57,191 bases of DNA from JBMOOG01 sp049324535 (GCA_049324535.1 JBMOOG010000023.1:1-57191), one strand, 5' to 3'. Shown: positions 1-7,792, counted from the first letter of the stretch. Numbers and translations are program-made. The notes: generated by a model not told the origin, from the letters alone.

Positions 1-149
1 TACTTCGCCCGGTTTCGACATGCCATCGCGCAGCAAACGGCTTGTCAAAGAACTCGGCTCAGATCAACGCGCAATTCTTTGGTTTGGCAGCTCTTTCGCC
101 TGACAACGGCTCGGAGAAGCTACAGCGTGGCCGACTGATGCCGCAAGCC

Positions 150-545
150 TTATTCCGTCCCGGGCAGCAAGGACTCGCGCTGCCTCGACCATTCATCGGG
201 GATCTGCACTCGCAGCGACTGAAGCGTCAGGCTCGGAGGATGCCGTGCGTCGAGTATCGCCTCGACGAGATCGGGCGCAAGCTGCGTCAGCCGAAGCACA
301 CGTGTGAGGTAGGAGACAGCGATGCCTTCCTGTGCAGCGAGGTCGGCTACCGTGGCAAAGTCACCGTTGTCGAGCATCCTCTTCCAGCGGAACGCGCGCG
401 CAAGCGCCTTGATGAGCGTATCGTCCGGCCTCCCGCGCGCTTGGGTGCCTGATGGCCGCTGCATCTCTTTCCGCCCGCCGCGCTTCACGATGCGGAATGG
501 CACGTGGATTGTGACCGTCTCGGGGACCGCCATTGCGCGGGTCAT
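150..545 (-). CDS. Small HTH-type protein of the recombinase cassette (131 aa)
   Basis: This is the last gene of a four-gene minus-strand cassette. Its ATG overlaps the recombinase stop by 4 nt, so the two are probably translationally coupled. Residues about 44-100 look like a helix-turn-helix: a basic helix rich in Lys and Arg, then DLAAQEGIAVSYLTRVLRLT, which fits a KorB/ParB-like or phage DNA-binding helix pair. The N-terminus (TIHVPFRIVKRGGRKE) is basic. A role in directing recombination or regulating the cassette is likely but not shown. I do not recognise a named family. Confidence 0.75.
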   Translation of the reverse strand: MTRAMAVPETVTIHVPFRIVKRGGRKEMQRPSGTQARGRPDDTLIKALARAFRWKRMLDNGDFATVADLAAQEGIAVSYLTRVLRLTQLAPDLVEAILDARHPPSLTLQSLRVQIPDEWSRQRESLLPGTE

Positions 546-1867
546 GCCGCTGCTCCGATGCTGCCAGACAGCATCTCGCGCGCGAGTCCTCCGAGGCCGT
601 CCATCCGGAGTCGGAAGTTGAGCCCGTTCGTGCCGATATCGACGCGCTCGATCAGCAGCGAGACAATGCGCGCCTGCTCGGCGGGGAAGAGTTCGTCCCA
701 CAGCGGGTCGAGCTGCTGCAAGGCCGCGCGTCCGTCGGCCTCGGAGATGTCTTCGGCGTAGGCACGCGCCGCCTTCCAGGTCCCCGCAACAATCTCCGGC
801 TGGCGGAACACGGCGCGGAGCTGGTCTATGACGGCGCCCTCGATCTCGCCCGCAGGCACGCGGCCGACCGGACACGACCCAGCACCGTGCTTCAGCACGG
901 TCTGACTCACATAGTAGCGATACAGCCTGTCGCCCTTGCGGGTGTGCGTCGGCGAGAATGCCGCGCCGTCGGGTCCGAACAGCAGCCCCTTCAACAGCGC
1001 CGGCGTCTCGGCGCGCGTCCGGGCGGCGCGCTTGCGTGGGCTTTCCTGCAAGATGGCGTGGACGCGGTCCCATGTCGCGCCGTCAATTATCGCGTCATGC
1101 TCGCCGGGATAGCTTTCGCCCTTGTGGACCGCCTCGCCGATGTACGCGCGGTTACTGAGCATCCGGTAGATATATTTCTTGTCGATTCGGTTACCGCGGG
1201 GCGTCCGGATGCCGCGCGTGCCGACCTCTCGCGCCAGTTCCGTGCAGGACCCGATTTCGAGGAAGCGATCGAAGATCCAGCGCACATGCGCGGTGGCGTC
1301 TTCGTCGATCACCAGCTTCCGGTTCTCGACCCGGTAGCCGTAGGGCGGGACGCCACCCATCCACATGCCCTTCTTCCGGCTCGCTGCGACCTTGTCGCGG
1401 ATGCGCTCAGCCGTCACCTCGCGCTCGAACTGGGCGAAGGACAGCAGGATGTTCAGCGTCAGCCGCCCCATCGACGTGGTCGTGTTGAACGACTGCGTCA
1501 CCGAGACGAAGGTCACCCCGTTGCGATCGAACACCTCCACCAGCTTGGCGAAGTCGGCGAGCGAGCGGCTGAGACGGTCGATCTTGTAGACCACGACCAC
1601 GTCGACCAGCCCGTCCTCGATATCCTCCAGCAGCCGCTTCAGGCCGGGGCGTTCCAGGGTGCCGCCCGAGATGCCGCCGTCGTCATACTGATCGCGGACA
1701 AGAACCCAGCCCTCAGACCGCTGGCTGGCGATATAGGCTTCACAGGCCTCGCGCTGGGCGTGGAGCGAGTTGAACTCCTGCTCCAGCCCTTCCTCGGAGG
1801 ACTTCCGGGTGTAGACAGCGCAGCGCAGCTTGCGGACGACCTTCGATTTTTCCGGCGGCTTCGTCAT
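542..1867 (-). CDS. Large serine recombinase (site-specific integrase/resolvase family, 441 aa)
   Basis: The start is placed at the ATG giving MTKPPEKSK, which overlaps the upstream DUF2924 gene by 4 nt. The resolvase domain begins at once: Y-T-R-K-S around residues 19-23 holds the catalytic serine, and KIDRLSRS supplies the active-site arginines. A recombinase domain follows (GVPPYGYR, then NRAYIGEAVHKG), then a zinc-ribbon-like region and a C-terminal helical part. Proteins of this family cut and rejoin DNA through a phosphoserine link and often integrate prophages. It points away from the prophage interior at its left edge, as expected for an integrase. Confidence 0.93.
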   Translation of the reverse strand: MTKPPEKSKVVRKLRCAVYTRKSSEEGLEQEFNSLHAQREACEAYIASQRSEGWVLVRDQYDDGGISGGTLERPGLKRLLEDIEDGLVDVVVVYKIDRLSRSLADFAKLVEVFDRNGVTFVSVTQSFNTTTSMGRLTLNILLSFAQFEREVTAERIRDKVAASRKKGMWMGGVPPYGYRVENRKLVIDEDATAHVRWIFDRFLEIGSCTELAREVGTRGIRTPRGNRIDKKYIYRMLSNRAYIGEAVHKGESYPGEHDAIIDGATWDRVHAILQESPRKRAARTRAETPALLKGLLFGPDGAAFSPTHTRKGDRLYRYYVSQTVLKHGAGSCPVGRVPAGEIEGAVIDQLRAVFRQPEIVAGTWKAARAYAEDISEADGRAALQQLDPLWDELFPAEQARIVSLLIERVDIGTNGLNFRLRMDGLGGLAREMLSGSIGAAA

Positions 1868-2319
1868 GTCCGCCCCCTGTGGTTCTTCAGCCCGAAGAAG
1901 GTCCACCCGTTCCAACGAGTGCCGGTGATGGCGCGGGCGATAGCGGACAGCGACTTGTAGGGCCGCCCCTGCCATTCGAAGCCGTCGGCGGTGACGGTGA
2001 CGATCTGTTCGACGCCCTGCCACTCGCGCAGAAGCCTCGTGCCGGTGATCGGGCGGTCGCGATCGGCGCGGATGCCGCGCTTCCTCTTGTCGCCGCCGTC
2101 CAGTTCCTCGCCAAGCCGCTCCAGCCGCCGGATCGTCTCGGGCTTCAGCCCGCCATAGGCGAGTTCCTGGATGCGGTAGGCCAAGCGGGATTCGAGGTAG
2201 CGGCGATTGAATGCTGGCGGCTCGGTGTCGAACAGGTCGCGCCACTGCGCCTTCAGCTCCGGCGTCGTCGCCGTCTTCAGCGCGGCCAGGCGCGCGGGGA
2301 TGGGATCGGGCTTGCTCAT
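1864..2319 (-). CDS. DUF2924 family protein (151 aa)
   Basis: The protein contains the DUF2924 pattern seen next to serine recombinases in Alphaproteobacteria: LAALKTATTPELKAQWRDLF near the start, a central RLAYRIQELAYGG, and a C-terminal part with GTRLLREWQG and a small beta-rich region. The ATG at 2319 is preferred because GGAG lies just upstream; an upstream in-frame ATG at 2382 would run through the previous gene. It overlaps the recombinase start by 4 nt. The function of the family is unknown; linkage suggests an accessory factor for recombination. Confidence 0.85.
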   Translation of the reverse strand: MSKPDPIPARLAALKTATTPELKAQWRDLFDTEPPAFNRRYLESRLAYRIQELAYGGLKPETIRRLERLGEELDGGDKRKRGIRADRDRPITGTRLLREWQGVEQIVTVTADGFEWQGRPYKSLSAIARAITGTRWNGWTFFGLKNHRGRT

Positions 2320-2519
2320 GCATTTCTCCGGTGAGTTGGAGTTGCATGACGGCATTGGTCGAGCGGATAGTGTAGGCAACATTCTCCAGTATTGTCAGAT
2401 ACTTCACCCCCATCCCGTATCCGCAACCGAACCAGCCCGAGCGCCAGCAGGCCGCACAACTCTGCACGGCGTTCGGTGGCGGTCATCTGGTCGGGAGGCA
2501 GCGGGTTCGGGCGCTTCAT
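2316..2519 (-). CDS. Small hypothetical protein heading the recombinase cassette (67 aa)
   Basis: The reading frame starts MKRPNPLPPDQM and contains a predicted helix with TERRAELCGLLALGLVRLR, a pattern I associate with small genes upstream of DUF2924 genes in related genomes. It overlaps the DUF2924 gene by 4 nt. Three cysteines and two histidines in the second half (ECCLHYPLDQCRH) could bind a metal. An earlier in-frame ATG at 2567 would read through the inverted repeat at 2522-2551 and is less likely. The function is not known. Confidence 0.6.
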   Translation of the reverse strand: MKRPNPLPPDQMTATERRAELCGLLALGLVRLRIRDGGEVSDNTGECCLHYPLDQCRHATPTHRRNA

Positions 2520-2521
2520 TT

Positions 2522-2551
2522 TCGGTAGCCATGTCGATGCGTTGCTACCGA
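2522..2551. repeat. 8-bp inverted repeat with 14-bp spacer before the recombinase cassette
   Basis: TCGGTAGC at 2522-2529 is matched by GCTACCGA at 2544-2551. It lies immediately upstream of the first gene of the minus-strand cassette, so it could be an operator, a leader hairpin or a recombinase-binding site. Confidence 0.5.
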
Positions 2552-2553
2552 TC

Positions 2554-2583
2554 AAAAGCCACCCCACTGTCGGTGATGGGACA
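2554..2583 (-). repeat. 30-nt intergenic element, copy C (reverse orientation)
   Basis: Read on the minus strand, this starts TGTCCC and ends GGGGTGGCTTTT, and is exactly 30 nt long like copies A (6289-6318) and B (7793-7822). It shares both ends with copy B but differs in the middle. It lies in the leader of the minus-strand recombinase cassette, in the same orientation relative to the downstream gene as A and B. Confidence 0.5.
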
Positions 2584-2632
2584 TCTCTCCCGACAGGATT
2601 CAGGATTGCGAACAGGTAGAGAACATCAGGAC

Positions 2633-2665
2633 TTGCCGATCACCGATTTGTCCGCGACAATCGCG
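2633..2665 (+). promoter_or_regulatory. Candidate promoter and operator before the left plus-strand genes
   Basis: TTGCCG (2633-2638) and GACAAT (2656-2661) are 17 bp apart and each match the sigma70 consensus at four of six positions. The inverted repeat CGCGA-CAA-TCGCG (2653-2665) overlaps the -10 box, as an operator might. This is a pattern match only. Confidence 0.35.
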
Positions 2666-2706
2666 AGTTGAATCAGTCGAGAGCAGTAGTTCATTGAGGT
2701 AAGTTC

Positions 2707-2883
2707 ATGACGCGCAAAGCAACTCCGATCGGTCCCCACCTCCTGGAGCGGATCGAGGATGCGCGCGTGGATCTCGCCTCTGTGGACGTAACTGCCCGGC
2801 GAAAAGGCAACGTCGCCCTCAGTCTCCAGAGGCGACATCGCGGTATCAAGCTCCGAGCACGGCGCCACGATCGCCATCAGTAG
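2707..2883 (+). CDS. Possible small basic protein (58 aa)
   Basis: An ATG preceded by GAGGT at a 7-nt spacing opens a 58-codon frame starting MTRKATPIGPHLLERIED and ending at a TAG 28 nt before the next gene. The C-terminal half is very rich in Arg and His, so it could bind nucleic acid or simply be chance coding in GC-rich DNA. It is placed between the candidate promoter at 2633-2661 and the large gene at 2911, consistent with a short first gene of that transcript. I do not recognise it. Confidence 0.35.
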   Translation: MTRKATPIGPHLLERIEDARVDLASVDVTARRKGNVALSLQRRHRGIKLRARRHDRHQ

Positions 2884-2910
2884 CGCAAGTCAGAATTCTC
2901 GGAGACTTCA

Positions 2911-5118
2911 ATGGTACGCGTCCCGGCTAAAACCTGCCCCAATCTTTCTCGGCTTTTCGATGATGCAGAGCCCGAATTGCTGTCCGGATTTCTCAAGAGC
3001 AAGGCTTTCGAGAGGTTGGGCTGGCTTACGACCTACAGGTTCGACCCCGACAATCCGGACGGTCCGACGGCTGCCAGAAACATGCTGCCGCAGGAAAAGA
3101 AGGACCGGCTGGGGCCCCTCGAAGCTGAAGCAGCACGGATCGTCACAATCGCAAGCGACCGTGGCGAGTATGTCCTCGAAGGTCTCGCCAAGACCACGCT
3201 CGAACCCGAGCGCGCCAAGGAACTTCTGAACCAGCGGGACAAGCTCGCGCGAAGCCTTTGGGCTTACGCCAACGAACACGGCTTATTTGAAGCGGCGGAG
3301 AACAGCCTGCACCTTCGTCTCTACCGGCGCTATGACAAGCACTACCAGACTTTCATGGCCGAGCCTTCGGTCGACGGGGGCCCGGACGCCGGCAGCGCAT
3401 TGCTCGAAGAGCTTCTGGTCGATCTCAACAAGCGTCTCGATCGCGGCGACGGCTACAGCATCGACAAGTTCGACATCCCCGAGGACGGCGATGAACCGGC
3501 GGCGGAGATGTACCTGCTGTTCCATCCCGATCCCCCCACAAGCGTTCGGGAGATCGATGACGACGGCAATCGGTCGAGCATCTATTTTCGGCCGCCCGGA
3601 GAGGCGATGATCGTCTACACGCCATCGACCGGGCGGGTCCATGTCCGTGCCGGCAACCGAAAGCTTAGGCACACAGTCGCCGAACGCTTCATCGAGACTG
3701 CTCTCGAGCAGACCTACTCCAACCAGCCCGTCGACTTTCAGGCCTACGACATTTCGCAGTTCCTGCAGGGGCTCGATCTTGAACCGCCGGAACTCGACGA
3801 CGTGGTGATCGACCGCGCACAGGTGATCCGCGCTGACATCAGCATCGGTAATCTGGCCAACCGCCTCTCGCTTTCCACCACGATCGACCAGGATATCTCC
3901 GAAATCATCGACAGCCAGCCGGGCCTTCCGAGGATTTTCGAGCGGGCGCTTGCAATCCGTTTTGTCGAGATTGCGGTCCGGTATTTCCGAGCGGGACGGG
4001 ATGAGGCGCAAACCCTCAACTTCACGCTCACCGACCGCAACACGAGCAGCCTTCTCAGCATCGACGACCCGTTCGAACGCGTTCTGGGGCATCGCTTGCT
4101 CAGACACTGGAACATCCTTCGTGATGGTCGCGCACCGGGCGATGAGGAGAGCATGGCGGTCATGCCCGCCTTGCTGGCCATCTGGGACATCGGAGCGGAC
4201 AGGGTCACCGGCGCATGGCTCCAAGCTCGTGGTGTCGATCCGGGCCTCCTGACCGATCTGGGCTTCCTCGTGCCGGCCGGCTGGGAGGGGGACGACCTGA
4301 TCGACGATGAAGACGAGGTCGGATCGGTCGCAGCCGAAGTGGTCATTCGGGTCGATGAGGGAGATGCGGAGGAAGGTCACCGAAAGGTGGCCGACCTCAA
4401 GGTCGCCGAGGGACAGGCGACGTCTGCGGGCAACCCGGATCGCTACAGGATATATCGGGTGCGCGACGGCTGGGTCGCGCAACACCTGAAGGCGCGTCTC
4501 GAAAAAGTGCTCGATGCACCTGCCATCGAGAAGCTGACCGATCATCTTCTCTACCTCGGAACGCTCGATGTCGATGGCGGGGATGTTCCAATCTACCTCG
4601 CGCGTGGTCTCGACCGGGAGAAAGTCCGGTCCGCCGTCGATACGGAGCTTCGGGCGCGCCACAACCTCGGAATCGGGCTTGTCCTGCAGGCCGGCAGCGC
4701 TCCCGGACCGTGTCTGGCGGCGAACGTGCTGACGCCGCTTGTCGATCAGATCGACACCCAGCAAGCCGAAATCTCGTTGGTCGCAGACAAGCTCCGGTCC
4801 GTGTTCCGACGCCATCGGATACTCGCCCGCGGTGGTCAGGCTGTGGAACTCACGCCTAGCGGGGAGAACATGGCGACCCTGTTCGTTCCAGGGAAAGGCA
4901 GCATCGACATAAGGGGCGAGAACCGCATCGCGGTCATCAAGCGACTGGTCGATGCACACAACAATGGCCCAATGCCGATGGCAACCAAAGATCTTGTCAA
5001 GGACATCGCCGAAGACCAGTCCTTGGCGAACATCTTCAAGCAGCCGCTATGGGACAAGCTGAAGGCCAACTTCCTACGAAATCTCGGCCCGAAAGGGCCG
5101 TGGGAGATCGCCGTCTGA
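2911..5118 (+). CDS. Unrecognised 735-aa protein
   Basis: A long intact gene with GGAG upstream of its ATG. It is mostly soluble and acidic, with no signal peptide or membrane segment visible. The N-terminal 140 residues look helical. The middle contains YFRPPGEAMIVYTPSTGRVH, which looks like a beta-rich segment, and an acidic linker (DDLIDDEDEVGS) near residue 465. The last 60 residues (KDLVKDIAEDQSLANIFKQP and following) resemble a winged-helix or small helical DNA-binding domain. It sits between the recombinase cassette and the replication genes, where prophages often carry accessory or defence genes. I cannot assign a function; a role in defence or regulation is only a suggestion. Confidence 0.8.
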   Translation: MVRVPAKTCPNLSRLFDDAEPELLSGFLKSKAFERLGWLTTYRFDPDNPDGPTAARNMLPQEKKDRLGPLEAEAARIVTIASDRGEYVLEGLAKTTLEPERAKELLNQRDKLARSLWAYANEHGLFEAAENSLHLRLYRRYDKHYQTFMAEPSVDGGPDAGSALLEELLVDLNKRLDRGDGYSIDKFDIPEDGDEPAAEMYLLFHPDPPTSVREIDDDGNRSSIYFRPPGEAMIVYTPSTGRVHVRAGNRKLRHTVAERFIETALEQTYSNQPVDFQAYDISQFLQGLDLEPPELDDVVIDRAQVIRADISIGNLANRLSLSTTIDQDISEIIDSQPGLPRIFERALAIRFVEIAVRYFRAGRDEAQTLNFTLTDRNTSSLLSIDDPFERVLGHRLLRHWNILRDGRAPGDEESMAVMPALLAIWDIGADRVTGAWLQARGVDPGLLTDLGFLVPAGWEGDDLIDDEDEVGSVAAEVVIRVDEGDAEEGHRKVADLKVAEGQATSAGNPDRYRIYRVRDGWVAQHLKARLEKVLDAPAIEKLTDHLLYLGTLDVDGGDVPIYLARGLDREKVRSAVDTELRARHNLGIGLVLQAGSAPGPCLAANVLTPLVDQIDTQQAEISLVADKLRSVFRRHRILARGGQAVELTPSGENMATLFVPGKGSIDIRGENRIAVIKRLVDAHNNGPMPMATKDLVKDIAEDQSLANIFKQPLWDKLKANFLRNLGPKGPWEIAV

Positions 5119-5124
5119 CGGCTG

Positions 5125-5166
5125 GCTCCGATCCGGCTCCGATTGGGGGGTCTGACTAGCTCCGAT
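5125..5166. repeat. Three direct repeats of GCTCCGAT
   Basis: Copies lie at 5125-5132, 5136-5143 and 5159-5166, starting 11 and 23 bp apart, close to one and two helical turns. They fill the gap before the Com-like gene and could be an operator for a protein binding one face of the DNA. Confidence 0.45.
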
Positions 5167-5211
5167 TCCCCAGGCCAATGGGGGTGCTCACTCACTCAGA
5201 GGAGCACTTCC

Positions 5212-5457
5212 ATGCCGACTCCCTTCCCCTCGCGCCAGGCAGCCCCGACGAGCTGGTCCAGCGCCGCGAAGACCAAGCCCACCACCTCCAATGCGGAATG
5301 GCGCTGCACGCGCTGTGACAAGCTGCTCGGCGTCTGCCGGGACGGCCGCATGCATCTGCGCTTCGCGCGGGGGCACGAGTATCTCGTGGGCTTTCCGGTT
5401 CAGGCCACTTGCCGCGGCTGCGGCACGCTGAACCACGCGACCGCGCCCGCGCGCTGA
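5212..5457 (+). CDS. Com-like zinc-ribbon regulator (81 aa)
   Basis: Start chosen at MPTPFPSR, just after AGAGGAG. The C-terminal two thirds carry C-x2-C (WRCTRCDKLL), then ARGHEYLVGFPV, then C-x2-C (ATCRGCGTLN), a four-cysteine zinc ribbon like Mu-type Com proteins. In phage Mu, Com binds mom mRNA beside a hairpin that hides the start codon and turns translation on. No mom-like gene is visible here, but a strong hairpin lies directly before the next start codon (5532-5560), so a similar RNA-level role is possible. The short N-terminus is low complexity. Confidence 0.7.
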   Translation: MPTPFPSRQAAPTSWSSAAKTKPTTSNAEWRCTRCDKLLGVCRDGRMHLRFARGHEYLVGFPVQATCRGCGTLNHATAPAR

Positions 5458-5531
5458 GGCGCGCATCCACCCAATCCCCCCCCTGAAATCGCAGAGACGC
5501 GCGACGTCCTGACCTGGCCACGAGAAGGCGC

Positions 5532-5560
5532 CGGACGCCTGGCCGCAAGGCAGGCGTCCG
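5532..5560 (+). promoter_or_regulatory. Strong hairpin abutting a start codon
   Basis: CGGACGCCTG (5532-5541) pairs perfectly with CAGGCGTCCG (5551-5560) around a 9-nt loop. The next base begins the ATG of the sigma-like gene, and no ribosome binding site lies between. The hairpin could block ribosome access or act as an attenuator. Confidence 0.55.
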
Positions 5561-6283
5561 ATGTCCTTCGCGTGGCACGAGATCCGTGATCACCTCATGC
5601 ATTCATCCTCCAACCTTCACTTTCAGCGCAGCTTCGACGCCGTCCGACGCGCGCAGGCTGCCCTCACGCCGTTCCGGGATCCGGCGGCCCTGCTGGACGG
5701 GCTGCATCGTACGACCGGCGATCCGGCCCGGAAGAACGTGATCCTCTCCGCGCTGGTCGGAGCTGCGCAGGGCGACGGGCCCGCGTCCGACTGCGCGCTG
5801 ACGATGCTGTTGCTCGCGCTCTGGCCCGGCCTCGACGCCATCCGGCGCCGGTCGATCTGGCGCAGGATCGGCACCGCCGACGAGGTCGCGTCCGATGTTC
5901 TGGCGCGCACCACCGAGGCGATCCGCGGCCTCGACCTCGGGCGCGTCAACTGGATCGCGGCCACGGTGCTGCGCAACGTCGAGCGCGACATGATCCGCGT
6001 GCGCCAGCGCGACATGGCGCGCGAACATCTCGCCAGCGGCGCCGACCCCGACGAGGTGGCGGACAGCGGCGACAGCGGGATCGGCGCGACTGGGTACGCA
6101 CGGCTGAATGGCGCCGTGCGGAAGCTGCTCGGCGATGACGCGCTGCTGGTGATCCGCGTGGCGATCGAGGGCTTCTCCCAGGCCGAGGTGGCCGTCGAAC
6201 TGGGCCTGACCGAGGCTGCCGCCCGCAAGCGGTACCAGCGCGCGATGCGCCGGCTGCACGACGCCCTCACGGAAATCCCCTGA
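5561..6283 (+). CDS. Sigma-70 region 4-like regulator (240 aa)
   Basis: The C-terminal 50 residues are a clear sigma region 4 helix-turn-helix: IEGFSQAEVAVELGLTEAAA followed by RKRYQRAMRRLHDAL. The N-terminal 190 residues are helical and weakly like the first domain of ECF sigma factors (LGRVNWIAATVLRNVERDMI). It may steer host RNA polymerase to phage promoters or act as an activator. Start choice is uncertain: the first ATG follows directly on the 5532-5560 hairpin, and MHSSSNLHFQ at 5597 is an alternative. It follows the Com-like gene and precedes the replication genes. Confidence 0.75.
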   Translation: MSFAWHEIRDHLMHSSSNLHFQRSFDAVRRAQAALTPFRDPAALLDGLHRTTGDPARKNVILSALVGAAQGDGPASDCALTMLLLALWPGLDAIRRRSIWRRIGTADEVASDVLARTTEAIRGLDLGRVNWIAATVLRNVERDMIRVRQRDMAREHLASGADPDEVADSGDSGIGATGYARLNGAVRKLLGDDALLVIRVAIEGFSQAEVAVELGLTEAAARKRYQRAMRRLHDALTEIP

Positions 6284-6288
6284 ACCGA

Positions 6289-6318
6289 TGTCCCGATCCG
6301 GTCCTGTCGGTGGCTTTT
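6289..6318 (+). repeat. 30-nt intergenic element, copy A
   Basis: It starts TGTCCCGATCCGGTC and ends GGTGGCTTTT, identical to copy B (7793-7822) at 25 of 30 positions. It begins 5 nt after the sigma-like gene. About 49 nt further on, a second shared stretch (CCTCCAAC-GAAAG) precedes the next start in both places, so the whole leader of about 80 nt looks duplicated. Confidence 0.6.
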
Positions 6319-6367
6319 CCCATTCGAGCGCCCCGAGCGCCTTCCCTCCAACCGAAAGCAGACACGC

Positions 6368-6562
6368 ATGAACCGCACTGCCGATCTGTCGCTCGAGGAT
6401 TTCAGGCGTCTTCCGGGGCTCTATCGCCGCTGGGAGCTGACCGAGGTCTGCGAGCCGAACCGCAACTATCAGATCGAGGACGCCGGCGCCCACGCTGACG
6501 GGACGCCGCTGCTGGCGATCTACGTCGCCGAGCCCGCGCCCGATGTCCGCGAGGCCGCGTGA
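6368..6562 (+). CDS. Small hypothetical phage protein (64 aa)
   Basis: Short soluble protein starting MNRTADLSLEDFRRLPGLYR with a central WELTEVCEPNRNYQ. The GAAAG before the ATG is a weak ribosome site. It lies in the early operon between the sigma-like gene and the small gene at 6601 and follows the copy A leader element. I do not recognise a family; the codon use is normal for the region and the frame is preserved up to an overlap with the downstream leader, which supports it being real. Confidence 0.6.
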   Translation: MNRTADLSLEDFRRLPGLYRRWELTEVCEPNRNYQIEDAGAHADGTPLLAIYVAEPAPDVREAA

Positions 6563-6600
6563 TGCGCCTCCTCGATCACATCATCCAACGGAGAACCGCC

Positions 6601-6897
6601 ATGCCGGACCAGCCGGACGCCATCACCCGTCTTCGCAAGGCGAGCTACGCGCTCGAAGACCTCCCCGAAACCATCTACCTTCCGCAGCGCGCCGGTGACG
6701 AGCCGCGCGAGCTGTTGCCGGTCGTCGAGGCGACCGTGGACGAGATCGCCTTCGCGATCGTGGAAGCGGAGCGCGAGAGCACGGTCGCCTACCGCCGCGC
6801 CGACGCGCTGAAGCGGCTCTACAAGCTCGCCCGCGAGGCGGGGTGCATCGGCGCAGATCGCGCCGCCACGGCGGTGATGAAGAAGGAGGGCCAGTGA
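6601..6897 (+). CDS. Small hypothetical protein, early operon (98 aa)
   Basis: The start at 6601 is chosen because GGAG lies 7-10 nt upstream; in-frame GTG or ATG codons at 6559-6562 overlap the previous stop and would add 13-14 residues. The protein is largely helical (RKASYALEDLPETIYLPQRA, then EATVDEIAFAIVEAERES). It ends in a TGA that overlaps the ATG of the P-loop ATPase. No family recognised; its coupling to that ATPase suggests it belongs to the replication or recombination set. Confidence 0.65.
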   Translation: MPDQPDAITRLRKASYALEDLPETIYLPQRAGDEPRELLPVVEATVDEIAFAIVEAERESTVAYRRADALKRLYKLAREAGCIGADRAATAVMKKEGQ

Positions 6898-7772
6898 TGG
6901 CCCTTCCCATCATTGGGGCCGACGAACGGCTCGCGCAGCGCAAGGGCATCAAGGGCGTCATCTTCGGTCGGTCCGGCATCGGCAAGACCAGCCTGCTCTG
7001 GACGCTGAACGCCTCGACCACGCTCTTTCTCGATCTCGAGGCCGGGGATCTGGCGGTCGAGGGGCTGGAGATCGACACGCTCCGGCCCCGCACCTGGAAG
7101 GAATGCCGCGACTTCGCGGTGTTCATCGGCGGGCCAAACCCGGCGCTGCGCGAGGACCAGCCCTACAGCCAGGCGCATTTCGACGAGGTATGCGGGCGCT
7201 ACGGCGACCCGGCGGTGATCGGGAAGTACGAGACCGTCTTCATCGACTCGATCACCGTCGCTGGGCGGCTCTGCTTCCAGTGGTGCCGTGGGCAGCCCGA
7301 GGCGTTCTCCGAGAAGACCGGCAAGCCCGACATCCGTGGCGCATACGGGCTGCATGGCCGCGAGATGATCGGCTGGCTGACTCATCTGCAGCACACGCGC
7401 GGCAAGCATGTCTGGTTCGTCGGGATCCTCGACGAGCGGCTCGACGACTTCAATCGCAAGGTCTTCCAGCCGCAGATCGACGGCTCGAAGACCGGGCTCG
7501 AGCTGCCGGGCATCGTGGATCAGGTCATCACCATGGCCGACATCGCCGATGCCAACGGCCAGCCGCAGCGCGCGTTCGTCTGCCAGACGCTGAACCCCTG
7601 GGGCTTTCCGGCCAAGGACCGCTCGGGTCGCCTCGACAGGGTCGAGGCCCCGCATCTCGGCCGGCTGATGGAGAAGATCCAGCGCCCCGCGGCGCCGGCC
7701 TCCGAACGCCTGACCTGGCCGCCGCTGACCCCGGCCGATCCCGCCCCCGCGCAGGAGCCCGGCCATGGCTGA
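6897..7772 (+). CDS. Phage P-loop ATPase (AAA_24-like, 291 aa)
   Basis: The start at MALPIIGADERL overlaps the previous stop and has AAGGAGGG upstream. Walker A is GRSGIGKT at residues 24-31, and a Walker B-like YETVFIDS lies near residue 112. The fold matches the RecA-like ATPases that phages carry beside single-strand binding and annealing proteins, and the next gene but one is a helicase. It probably works in phage DNA replication or recombination. The Pro-rich C-terminus (PLTPADPAPAQEPG) looks disordered. Confidence 0.85.
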   Translation: MALPIIGADERLAQRKGIKGVIFGRSGIGKTSLLWTLNASTTLFLDLEAGDLAVEGLEIDTLRPRTWKECRDFAVFIGGPNPALREDQPYSQAHFDEVCGRYGDPAVIGKYETVFIDSITVAGRLCFQWCRGQPEAFSEKTGKPDIRGAYGLHGREMIGWLTHLQHTRGKHVWFVGILDERLDDFNRKVFQPQIDGSKTGLELPGIVDQVITMADIADANGQPQRAFVCQTLNPWGFPAKDRSGRLDRVEAPHLGRLMEKIQRPAAPASERLTWPPLTPADPAPAQEPGHG

Positions 7773-7792
7773 GCGCCTCTCGCCACGCCCGG

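Noticed and set aside
1..149. tRNA or attachment site at the left edge
   Set aside because: No cloverleaf or repeat shared with the right prophage edge could be seen.
2626..2877. 83-codon minus-strand frame in the left intergenic region
   Set aside because: No ribosome site and it covers the plus-strand promoter candidate and small gene.
5561..6283. Mom-like DNA modification gene expected after a Com gene
   Set aside because: The gene after the Com-like protein has a sigma region 4 HTH and no acetyltransferase pattern, so it is not mom.
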